Below, in pieces: positions 18,238 to 25,542 of a stretch of 52,493 nucleotides of DNA (position 1 is the stretch's first letter; each line of letters starts with the position of its first letter). The notes under the pieces are model-generated. The model did no database searches and was not told the origin of the DNA. It saw nothing but the letters and a program-made list of their open reading frames with translations. This DNA is from an uncultured Actinomycetales bacterium. Its GTDB lineage: Bacteria > Actinomycetota > Actinomycetes > S36-B12. The translations under genes were made by a program, and so were the position numbers. The DNA is taken from contig CAJXYI010000014.1 of assembly GCA_913063435.1 (NCBI GenBank), forward strand, positions 1 to 52,493, read 5' to 3'.

Positions 18238-18954
18238 GTGCAGGTCGAAAAAATACAAAATCCATGCGCGGCGCTCACGGCCTTCGTGCAACTTGTCGAC
18301 GGGTTGCCGCAGGTCATGGCCTCGGCCAAGGACGCCGAGGGACGCTACGTCTACGTCAACTCCGGATTCGCCGAACGGGTCGGTCGACCGGCCGAGAAGA
18401 TCGTCGGGGGTCGCGTCGGCGACTTCTTCGCCGCAGATCTCGCTGCGTCGTATGCGGCCCAGGATGCGGCCGTGCTCGCCTCGGGTGAGCCGCTGGCCGG
18501 TCACCTCGAACTCATCGTGCGTCCGGATCGTCGCCTCGGCTGGTATCTGACATCGAAGACCCGGCTGGTCGACGATGCCGGTCAGGTGTGTGGAGTGGCC
18601 GTGCTTTCGGTGGACCTGCACGCACAGATGGATAGCGCCCACGCCGGGCTCGCGGCTGCGCTCGTGGAGATCAGGCAGCGCATGGATCAGCCGTGGCGAG
18701 TCAGCGAAATCGCCGCTGCCGCAGGGCTTTCGGTCACCCAGCTGGAACGTCTTTGCCGGCGCACCCTGGGATTGAGTCCGCGGGCGCTGCTGCAGCGGTT
18801 GCGGGTGGAGCAGGCCGCGCGATTGCTCACGACCAGCGATGCCAGTGCGGGGGAGATCGCAGCCGCCTGCGGGTTCTACGACCAGGCGTCCTTCACCCGA
18901 CAGTTCCGCGCCGTTGTCGGGATGACGCCGGGCTCCTTCCGCCGCTCGGCCTAA
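18238..18954 (+). CDS. PAS-domain AraC-family transcriptional regulator
   Basis: A 238-residue protein with a PAS fold (about residues 15-120; YVYVNSGFAERVGRPAEKIVG is its typical start) and a C-terminal AraC double helix-turn-helix (about 140-236; SEIAAAAGLSVTQLERLCRR and AAACGFYDQASFTRQFRAV). PAS replaces the cupin sensor more common in AraC proteins. It is divergent from putA, so control of proline oxidation, perhaps by a ligand or flavin/redox state, is likely. The GTG at 18238 was chosen because the PAS domain follows directly; no strong ribosome-binding site is visible. Confidence 0.85.
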   Translation: MQVEKIQNPCAALTAFVQLVDGLPQVMASAKDAEGRYVYVNSGFAERVGRPAEKIVGGRVGDFFAADLAASYAAQDAAVLASGEPLAGHLELIVRPDRRLGWYLTSKTRLVDDAGQVCGVAVLSVDLHAQMDSAHAGLAAALVEIRQRMDQPWRVSEIAAAAGLSVTQLERLCRRTLGLSPRALLQRLRVEQAARLLTTSDASAGEIAAACGFYDQASFTRQFRAVVGMTPGSFRRSA

Positions 18955-18969
18955 TCCCACCCCGCTCAA

Positions 18970-19032
18970 CGTCTGAGTTACCTGTGTGGTCGTTAACTCC
19001 CGGAGTTAACGACCACACAGGTAACTCAGACG
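18970..19032. repeat. 63-bp dispersed palindrome, copy 2
   Basis: Identical in both 30-base arms to copy 1 (13353); only the central three bases differ (CCG against GCC). It begins 15 bp after the stop of the PAS-AraC gene and 11 bp before the promoter of cluster B, both on the plus strand. It could end transcription of the upstream gene, but copy 1 sits where that cannot be the function. Confidence 0.97.
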
Positions 19033-19042
19033 GGACAGGGGG

Positions 19043-19075
19043 TTGACGGTGGGGCTGAGGTAGTATGTAATATAC
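19043..19075 (+). promoter_or_regulatory. Cluster B promoter with overlapping operator
   Basis: TTGACG (19043-19048), 17 bp, then TGTAAT (19066-19071) is the best sigma-70-type promoter in the window. It would start transcription at or next to the ATG at 19080, giving a leaderless mRNA. The palindrome GTAT-GTAAT-ATAC (19063-19075) overlaps the -10 box, in the size range of GntR/FCD operators, so the GntR protein encoded two genes downstream is the likely repressor. Confidence 0.55.
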
Positions 19076-19079
19076 CACT

Positions 19080-20006
19080 ATGACGACATCGACCCCTGGT
19101 TCCTCGACCCCCAATTCCGCCATCCCCTGGCGCGGGATTCTCACCGCCACCGCCCTGCCCTTCGCTCCGGACGGCTCGGTCGATTTCGACCGCTATGCCG
19201 ATCACGTCACCTGGCTGTGCACGCATGGCTCCGATGGCGTGGTGTGCAATGGCTCCCTCGGGGAATACCAGACCCTGACCGATGACGAGCGTGCCCGCGT
19301 GGTGACCACCGCCGTTGCCGCGGCCCATGCAGTGGGTGGAGTCGTGGTCCCCGGAGTCGCGGCCTATGGCTCGGGTGAATCACGCCGGTGGACCGAACAG
19401 GCTGGCGAGGCCGGTGCGGCCGCAGTCATGCTGCTGCCCCCGAACGCCTACCGTGCCGATGAGCGCATCGTCGCCGATCACTACCGCGAGGTGGCCAAGG
19501 CGGGCATGCAGATCGTCGCCTACAACAACCCGTTCGACACCAAGGTGGACCTGACCCCGGCGATGCTGGCTTCCCTGCATGCCGAAGGTTTGATCGTCGC
19601 GGTCAAGGAGTTCAGCGGCGACGTGCGCCGGGCCTATGAGATCGCCGAACTCGCCCCCGATCTCGATCTGATCATCGGCGCGGATGATGTCGTAGTCGAA
19701 CTCGCGCTCGCCGGCGCGAAGGGCTGGATCGCCGGCTACCCCAATGCACTCCCGGAAGCCTCGCGCGCTCTGTATGACGCAGCGATGGCCGGCGATGTCG
19801 CCACCGCCGTGCCGATGTATCGCGATCTGCATCCGTTGCTGCGCTGGGATTCCAAGACCGAGTTCGTCCAAGCCATCAAGTTGAGCATGGACATCGCCGG
19901 ACGTTTCGGTGGACCGTGCCGTCCGCCGCGTCTGCCGCTGCTGCCGGAGACCGAAGCGGCGGTGCGCACAGCGACGGAAACAGCGCTTGCCAAGGGCTAC
20001 CGTTAG
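19080..20006 (+). CDS. Pyrroline-4-hydroxy-2-carboxylate deaminase (DHDPS family)
   Basis: A 308-residue TIM-barrel enzyme of the DHDPS family, of the type that deaminates 1-pyrroline-4-hydroxy-2-carboxylate to 2-oxoglutarate semialdehyde in hydroxyproline catabolism. The first motif is GSLGE (residues 58-62) rather than GTTGE. The catalytic Tyr is in AYNNPFDTK (Tyr148) and the Schiff-base Lys176 in AVKEFSGDVRR; the NNP and K-E-x-S-G-D-x-R-R patterns are typical of this deaminase. It is the first gene of cluster B, followed 3 bp later by the hydroxyproline epimerase. The ATG is at the end of a leaderless promoter and has no ribosome-binding site. Confidence 0.85.
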   Translation: MTTSTPGSSTPNSAIPWRGILTATALPFAPDGSVDFDRYADHVTWLCTHGSDGVVCNGSLGEYQTLTDDERARVVTTAVAAAHAVGGVVVPGVAAYGSGESRRWTEQAGEAGAAAVMLLPPNAYRADERIVADHYREVAKAGMQIVAYNNPFDTKVDLTPAMLASLHAEGLIVAVKEFSGDVRRAYEIAELAPDLDLIIGADDVVVELALAGAKGWIAGYPNALPEASRALYDAAMAGDVATAVPMYRDLHPLLRWDSKTEFVQAIKLSMDIAGRFGGPCRPPRLPLLPETEAAVRTATETALAKGYR

Positions 20007-20009
20007 GCC

Positions 20010-21011
20010 ATGCGCGCCAAGCGGGTTTTCCATGCCGTCGATTCGCACACCGAGGGCATGCCCACGCGCGTGATCGTCGGGGGTGTCGGTGAAATTCCCG
20101 GCGACACCATGATGGCCAAGCGCCTGCACTTCATGGAACACATGGACGACATTCGCACGCTGCTGATGTTCGAGCCCCGCGGTCATGCCTCGATGAGCGG
20201 TGCCATCTTGCAGCCGGCAACCCGCGACGATGCGGACTGGGGTGTGGTCTACATCGAGGTCACCGGATGCCTGCCGATGTGCGGACACGGAACCATCGGC
20301 GTGGCCACCGTGCTCGTGGAGACAGGGATGGTCGAGGTCACCGAACCGATCACGACCATCCGCTTGGACACTCCCGCTGGGCTGGTCGTTGCCGAGGTCG
20401 CGGTCGACGATGGCGCAGCGAAGGCGGTCACCATCCGCAATGTCGCGTCGTTCGCGCACGCACTCGATCGAACGGTGGAGGTTCCCGGCATCGGATCGGT
20501 GGCCTATGACATGGCGTTCGGCGGCAACTTCTATGCGATCGTCGATGCGCAAGCGCTCGGTGTCGCGTTCGATCGTGCGAACGGCGACGAGATCCTGCGT
20601 CGATCGCTGGCGATGATGGAAGCGATCAACGCCTCCGACGAACCCGTCCATCCAACTCAGTCCGCGATCCGCGGGTGCCACCACGTCCAGGTCATCGCAC
20701 CAGGGTCCGATGCACGGCGATCACGTCATGCGATGGCGATCCATCCCGGCTGGTTCGACCGGTCGCCGTGCGGCACCGGAACATCGGCTCGGATGGCGCA
20801 ACTGCACGCCCGCGGCGAGCTGCCACTGAACACCGACTTCGTCAACGAATCGTTCATCGGCACCACCTTCACCGGTCGGCTCATCGAGGAGACGACCGTG
20901 AGTGACGTCACCGCGGTGATTCCCACGATCACCGGACGCGCATGGGTGACCGGCACGGCGCAGTACTTCTGGGCCCCCGACGATCCGTTCCCGGCGGGGT
21001 TCCTCCTGTGA
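20010..21011 (+). CDS. 4-hydroxyproline 2-epimerase (proline racemase family, Cys/Cys)
   Basis: A 333-residue enzyme that converts trans-4-hydroxy-L-proline to cis-4-hydroxy-D-proline without cofactor. Both catalytic Cys are present: Cys91 in LPMCGHGTIG and Cys254 in DRSPCGTGTS. The start KRVFHAVDSHTEGMPTRV is typical of 4-hydroxyproline epimerases, as is the gene order with the deaminase and the D-hydroxyproline dehydrogenase subunits. Proline racemase is the alternative, less likely here. The stop overlaps the GTG of the GntR gene (GTGA). Confidence 0.9.
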   Translation: MRAKRVFHAVDSHTEGMPTRVIVGGVGEIPGDTMMAKRLHFMEHMDDIRTLLMFEPRGHASMSGAILQPATRDDADWGVVYIEVTGCLPMCGHGTIGVATVLVETGMVEVTEPITTIRLDTPAGLVVAEVAVDDGAAKAVTIRNVASFAHALDRTVEVPGIGSVAYDMAFGGNFYAIVDAQALGVAFDRANGDEILRRSLAMMEAINASDEPVHPTQSAIRGCHHVQVIAPGSDARRSRHAMAIHPGWFDRSPCGTGTSARMAQLHARGELPLNTDFVNESFIGTTFTGRLIEETTVSDVTAVIPTITGRAWVTGTAQYFWAPDDPFPAGFLL

Positions 21012-21673
21012 CCTCCCTGCACCTGCCTGAGCTCAGCGGCCGCGTGTCGTTGCGCGAGCAGGTTGCTGCCGCGTTGCGCACCGCGCTGATCTCCGGGCAG
21101 TTGCAACCGGGTGTCACGTATTCCATCCCGACCCTGGCTGAGCAGTTGGGTGTCTCTGCGACACCGGTGCGCGAGGCGATGCTGGATCTCGTGCAGCAGG
21201 GCATCCTCGCGGCTGTCCCGAATAAAGGCTTCCGGGTCGTGGAACTCACCGATGCGGACCTCGATGCGCTCACCGAGGTGCGGCGCATGCTGGAGGTCCC
21301 CGCTGTCGAGCGGGCCAGCGGCGCGCTGCGTGACGAGTCGATCGCGCACCTGAGGGCCGTCGCCGAACAGGTTCGCGAAGCGGCCGCGCAGGGAGACCTC
21401 GTCGGCTATCTCGAAGGCGATCGGGAATTCCACCTCGCACTCCTCGCGGGCGCGGGCAATCCGCGACTGGTGGACATCGTCGATTCCCTGCGAACGCAGA
21501 GCCGGCTCTATGCATTGGGAGACCTGGCCGCCGATGGCACGCTCGTGACATCAGCGGAGGAACACCTGGCGCTGCTCGATGCGGTGGCGCGCGGTGATGC
21601 CGGATCCGCTGCAGATCTCATGGGCCACCATCTGGATCATGTCCGCGGAAGTTGGGCGAAGCGCGATGAATGA
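21008..21673 (+). CDS. GntR-family regulator, FCD subfamily
   Basis: A 221-residue protein. The winged helix lies at about residues 12-75 (TLAEQLGVSATPVREAMLDL is the recognition part). The all-helical FCD ligand domain follows (about 85-215), with the metal-binding pattern D-x-x-x-H in DREFHLALL and later His residues (HHLDH). Such regulators sense small organic acids. Lying inside the hydroxyproline operon, it is probably its repressor, with a pathway intermediate as inducer; the palindrome at 19063 is a candidate site. The GTG at 21008 overlaps the upstream stop. Confidence 0.88.
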   Translation: MTSLHLPELSGRVSLREQVAAALRTALISGQLQPGVTYSIPTLAEQLGVSATPVREAMLDLVQQGILAAVPNKGFRVVELTDADLDALTEVRRMLEVPAVERASGALRDESIAHLRAVAEQVREAAAQGDLVGYLEGDREFHLALLAGAGNPRLVDIVDSLRTQSRLYALGDLAADGTLVTSAEEHLALLDAVARGDAGSAADLMGHHLDHVRGSWAKRDE

Positions 21674-22856
21674 TGCGAACCCTCGTCGCGCCTTCGACGC
21701 GATCGTGATCGGTGCCGGTGTCGTCGGTGCCTGCTGTGCGCACTACCTGATCGAGGCGGGATTGCAGGTCGCGATCATCGATCGCGGCAGCGTCGCCTCG
21801 GGAACGACCGGTGCGGGGGAGGGCAACATCCTCGTCTCGGACAAGGGACCCGGACCCGAGCTCGATCTTGCGCTGTTGAGTCGGCGGTTGTGGTTCGAGT
21901 TGATCGACGTGATCGGTGATCGTGCTGAATTGGAGCCCAAGGGCGGCGTTGTCATCGCTCACGACGGTGCCACTCTGACACGGTTGCGGGAATTCGCCGA
22001 AGTGCAGCGAGCTGCTGGAGTCGAGACTCACGATGTCGACCCGATGCAACTGCGCGAACTCGAACCGCACATCAACCCGCAGATTCCCGGCGGTGTGCAC
22101 TATCCGCAGGACATGCAGACCCAGCCGATGCTGGCCGCCGCGCACCTGATCGCTCGCGGTGTCCAGTCAGGTCGATTGAGTCGGATGACCGACACCGAGG
22201 TCACCGAGATCACCCGTGACGAATCCGGCCGGGTGACCGGTGTCCGCACGCTATCCGATGTCATCAGTGCTCCGATCGTGGTGAATGCAGCGGGCACCTG
22301 GGGAGGCCAGGTCGCCGCACTCGCCGGAGTCGACCTGCCGATCCTGCCGCGACGCGGATTCCTGCTCGTCACCGAACCACTGCCGATCACGGTGCACCAC
22401 AAGGTCTATGCCGCCGACTACGTCGCCAATGTCGCCTCGGATAGCGAGGGTTTGGAGACATCCGCGGTGATCGAAGGCACCCGCGGGGGCACGATTCTCA
22501 TCGGCTCATCACGTGAACGTGTCGGATTCGATGCGACGCTCGACTGGTCGATCGTGCAGCGCCTCGCAGCGCAGGCGGTCGAGGTGTTCCCGATGCTGGC
22601 TGGAGTTCAACTGCTGCGGACCTACGGCGGATTCCGGCCCTACTGCCCCGACCACCTCCCGGTCGTCGGTGCCGATGCGCGAGTTCCCGGATTGATGCAC
22701 GCATGCGGACATGAGGGTGCCGGTGTCGGGTTGGCTGCCGCGACCGGATATCTCATCGCACAGGCCGTGACCGGTCGGCCGCTCGACCTGTCCCTCGAGC
22801 CTTTCGCACCGGTCCGTTTCGACTCCACGCCCGAACGAGTCGGTGCCCATGCCTGA
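21666..22856 (+). CDS. D-hydroxyproline dehydrogenase, FAD (beta, DAO-type) subunit
   Basis: A 396-residue DAO-family flavoprotein with DAIVIGAGVVGACCAHYL (FAD binding) at the N-terminus and GFRPYCPDHLPVVG followed by CGHEGAGVGLAAATG near the C-terminus. It resembles the catalytic subunit of the three-part D-hydroxyproline dehydrogenase (LhpB type) and of octopine/nopaline and HcnABC oxidases. The other two subunits follow directly: a small [2Fe-2S] protein and a second flavoprotein. It oxidises cis-4-hydroxy-D-proline to pyrroline-4-hydroxy-2-carboxylate. The start at 21666 overlaps the GntR gene by 8 nt. Confidence 0.87.
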   Translation: MNDANPRRAFDAIVIGAGVVGACCAHYLIEAGLQVAIIDRGSVASGTTGAGEGNILVSDKGPGPELDLALLSRRLWFELIDVIGDRAELEPKGGVVIAHDGATLTRLREFAEVQRAAGVETHDVDPMQLRELEPHINPQIPGGVHYPQDMQTQPMLAAAHLIARGVQSGRLSRMTDTEVTEITRDESGRVTGVRTLSDVISAPIVVNAAGTWGGQVAALAGVDLPILPRRGFLLVTEPLPITVHHKVYAADYVANVASDSEGLETSAVIEGTRGGTILIGSSRERVGFDATLDWSIVQRLAAQAVEVFPMLAGVQLLRTYGGFRPYCPDHLPVVGADARVPGLMHACGHEGAGVGLAAATGYLIAQAVTGRPLDLSLEPFAPVRFDSTPERVGAHA

Positions 22857-23118
22857 GATCATCATCGATGGACGTGCAGTCACGGTGGCTGACGGGGTGA
22901 CAGTCGCCGCTGCGCTCATGTCCGAAGGGATACGGTCATGGCGGACCACGCGAATCGCCGGCAACCCACGTGGCGTGTTCTGCGGCATGGGGGTGTGCTT
23001 CGACTGTCTGGTGACACTGAATGGCGAACCCAATGTGCGTGCCTGCATCACACCTGTCGAGCCCGGCGACGTCATCGATTCCCAGCAGGGCACCGGACAC
23101 GATGGTGGTGTGTCGTGA
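22849..23118 (+). CDS. D-hydroxyproline dehydrogenase, small [2Fe-2S] (gamma) subunit
   Basis: An 89-residue ferredoxin-like subunit. FCGMGVCFDCLVTLNG gives the C-x4-C-x2-C pattern and NVRACITP the fourth Cys of a plant-type [2Fe-2S] cluster. It matches the gamma subunit of heteromeric D-hydroxyproline dehydrogenase and of HcnA-like oxidases. The ATG at 22849 overlaps the stop of the beta subunit gene; a GTG at 22843 would add two residues. The stop overlaps the alpha subunit start (GTGA), so the three subunits are translated as a coupled set. Confidence 0.9.
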   Translation: MPEIIIDGRAVTVADGVTVAAALMSEGIRSWRTTRIAGNPRGVFCGMGVCFDCLVTLNGEPNVRACITPVEPGDVIDSQQGTGHDGGVS

Positions 23119-24533
23119 GCGGTGACCCGCTTGACGCGACCGAACGTGATGTCGTGGTGGTCGGCGCCGGTGCAGCCGGCATGTCGGCTGCGTATGCGGC
23201 TGCCCGTGCAGGCTGCACGGTCACGATCATCGACGCCAATCCGGTCGCGGGTGGCCAGTACCACCGGCGACGCATCGATGCCGCGACCTATCGCCCACGC
23301 GGCTGCGATGACGAGGCAGTGTGGAGGCGTATTCACATCGAGTCGGCAACTACCGTCTATGCCGTCGAGATCATCGACCACGGCACACAGCGCATCTTCG
23401 GCGTGCGCACCCGCGGCGATGACCGGCATCGACGTGATGTCGATCTCGTAAGGGCGCGCCGGCTGATCATCGCGACGGGCGCCTATGACCGGCCGCTGCC
23501 GGTCCCGGGCTGGGACCTGCCGGGCGTCATGACCGGGGGAGGTGCGCAGGCGCTCATCAAGGGAAGCGGTGTGCTCCCGGGCAATCGCGTCGTAGTCGCG
23601 GGAACAGGGCCGTTCCTGCTCGCGGTGGCCCAAGCCATCCTCGAAGCCGGTGGATCGGTGGCGGCCGTGGTCGAAGCCAATGACCCCGTCGCGCTGCGAC
23701 GTCACCGCTCGGCGCTGACCAACGTGGGCAAAGCCGGTGAACTCGCGCGATTCATCACCAGTCTGACCCGACACCGAGTGCCCTATCTGCGCCGCCATCG
23801 AGTCACGCGAGTGCATGGCGACACCACCGTCACCGGCGTGACCCTCGCACGCGTCGATGCGTCCTGGCATGCCACACCCGGGACGGACCGATTCATCGAG
23901 GCGGACACCCTCACCCTCGGCTACGGCTTCACCGCACAGACCGACCTGCCCGCCCAACTCGGCTGCACCCTGCAGGTGAGTGCCGATGAAGGGCTCGCCG
24001 TCACCGTCGACGATGACCAGGCCACGTCGGTCACCGGGGTGTACGCGGCTGGAGAGTCGACCGGCGTTGGCGGAGTGGATCTGGCAGGCATCGAGGGACT
24101 GCTGGCCGGTGCAGCAGTCGCGCGATCCCTGGACCACCCATCACCCCTGCGCGATGAACCAGCGCTGCGCCGGAGCCGCGACCGGATGCGCGCTTTCGCC
24201 GATGCGCTCGCGACGGCATTCCCCCTCCGATCCGGATGGCGCGACGACCTCGAGGACGACACCGTGGTGTGCCGGTGCGAGGAGGTGCCGGCGGGTCGTA
24301 TCCGGAACGCGATCACCGAACTCGGTGCGCACGACGCCCGCACCGTCAAACTGCTCACCCGTGCGGGTATGGGATGGTGCCAAGGGCGCGTGTGTTCACT
24401 CGCCGTCGATCGGTTGTGTCCGAGATCGGCCACGCTGGACGGTCAGGCGCGCGCCGCGACACGTCCGGTCGCCATTCCCGTTCCGCTCGGAGCAGTGGCA
24501 GACATCAATCTGCAGTCCAGAAGGGAATCATGA
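23115..24533 (+). CDS. D-hydroxyproline dehydrogenase, FAD/NAD-type (alpha) subunit
   Basis: A 472-residue pyridine-nucleotide-disulphide-type flavoprotein: VVVVGAGAAGMSAAYAAA at the N-terminus, RLIIATGAYDRPLPVPGWD, a second dinucleotide fold (VVVAGTGPFLLAVA) and GVYAAGESTGVGG. The C-terminus has a BFD-like [2Fe-2S] site with VVCRCEEVPAG and GWCQGRVC. This composition is that of HcnB-like and LhpE-like alpha subunits. With the two preceding genes it forms a heteromeric oxidoreductase that sends electrons from D-hydroxyproline to the respiratory chain. Confidence 0.88.
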   Translation: MSGDPLDATERDVVVVGAGAAGMSAAYAAARAGCTVTIIDANPVAGGQYHRRRIDAATYRPRGCDDEAVWRRIHIESATTVYAVEIIDHGTQRIFGVRTRGDDRHRRDVDLVRARRLIIATGAYDRPLPVPGWDLPGVMTGGGAQALIKGSGVLPGNRVVVAGTGPFLLAVAQAILEAGGSVAAVVEANDPVALRRHRSALTNVGKAGELARFITSLTRHRVPYLRRHRVTRVHGDTTVTGVTLARVDASWHATPGTDRFIEADTLTLGYGFTAQTDLPAQLGCTLQVSADEGLAVTVDDDQATSVTGVYAAGESTGVGGVDLAGIEGLLAGAAVARSLDHPSPLRDEPALRRSRDRMRAFADALATAFPLRSGWRDDLEDDTVVCRCEEVPAGRIRNAITELGAHDARTVKLLTRAGMGWCQGRVCSLAVDRLCPRSATLDGQARAATRPVAIPVPLGAVADINLQSRRES

Positions 24534-24535
24534 CC

Positions 24536-25474
24536 ATGAGCGATGCGGTGCACCTCGGTGATCCGATCTATCTCGATGAGCAGGCAACCTATGCCGCGGC
24601 CACGATCGGACAGTGCGCCGATGCGCTCGAAGAGGCATTGCGTGCTGGGCTGCCTGGCGAGACGGATCCACCGCGGCAGTTCATGGATCTGCCCAATGGC
24701 GAGATGCTGATGATGCCCAGTCGAGTTACCGGAACGCCCACCATCAAGATCGTCACGATCCTGCACGATCCGGATGGACCGGGGGAGCGCATCAAGGGCG
24801 TGCACCTGGTGTGCGATCCGGTATCGCTCGCGCCCCGGGTCATCATGGACGCAGCCGCTCTCACGGTCATCCGCACGACGGCGATCAGTATCGTCGCGTT
24901 GCGGGCTATCGCACCCCCGGATGCCGGGCGACTGGTGATCTTCGGTGCGGGTCCCCAGGGGGCTGCACACCTCGATGCGATCGCCGCGGAATGGCCGCTG
25001 ACGCACGTGGCAGTCGTGGCGCGCAGGCTCGATCGCGCTGAAGCCATGGTGGCTGCGGCCCGACAGCGGCATCCGGATCTGGTCATCGAGGCGGTCGCAT
25101 CGAACGAATCGGAATCGCTCACCCGACAGGCCGACATCATCGTGTGCGCGACCACGGCGACGACACCGGTGTTCGCCGATCCTGGACATGACGTCACCGC
25201 AATCGCCATCGGTGGGCATTCACCGATCGGTCGCGAACTCCCTGGTGAGCTCGTCGCTCGCTCCTTCATCGCCGTCGAGGATCGCGAGGCCGCCTTGCGC
25301 GAGGCAGGTGATGTCGTGATCCCCATCAACGACGGCCTGATGAGCGCCGACGACATCAAGGCCGACCTCTCGGATCTGGTCACTCGTGACCTTGAACTGC
25401 CTGGTTCTCGGGTGTTCAAGAGCATGGGAATGGGGTGGGAGGACGCGGTCGTCAGCGCCCGCATCGCCCGCTGA
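24536..25474 (+). CDS. Ornithine cyclodeaminase/mu-crystallin family reductase
   Basis: A 312-residue OCD/CRYM-family protein with the NAD(P) motif VIFGAGPQGAAHLDAIA (about residues 140-156), the upstream active-site part MLMMPSR and KIVTI, and the C-terminal HSPIGRELP. In hydroxyproline and 3-hydroxyproline clusters of other bacteria this family includes 1-pyrroline-2-carboxylate reductases making L-proline. That is the likely role here, rather than ornithine cyclodeamination, since PutA is nearby. GAAGGGA sits 3 nt before an ATG at 24530 but 9 nt before the ATG at 24536, so I chose the latter. Confidence 0.82.
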   Translation: MSDAVHLGDPIYLDEQATYAAATIGQCADALEEALRAGLPGETDPPRQFMDLPNGEMLMMPSRVTGTPTIKIVTILHDPDGPGERIKGVHLVCDPVSLAPRVIMDAAALTVIRTTAISIVALRAIAPPDAGRLVIFGAGPQGAAHLDAIAAEWPLTHVAVVARRLDRAEAMVAAARQRHPDLVIEAVASNESESLTRQADIIVCATTATTPVFADPGHDVTAIAIGGHSPIGRELPGELVARSFIAVEDREAALREAGDVVIPINDGLMSADDIKADLSDLVTRDLELPGSRVFKSMGMGWEDAVVSARIAR

Positions 25475-25542
25475 TCGACAACGGCACCAGAACGGCAAGC
25501 AGACTCACGACATAGATGAACACCAAGGAAGAGGAGGCCTCC

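Noticed and set aside
17117-18550. 477-residue frame opposite the putA N-terminal half
   Set aside because: It overlaps both putA and the PAS-AraC gene in another frame and shows no domain or start signal.
13353-19032. CRISPR array or insertion sequence made from the 63-bp repeats
   Set aside because: The copies are kilobases apart with genes between them, there are no regular spacers or cas genes, and no transposase or target-site duplication is visible.
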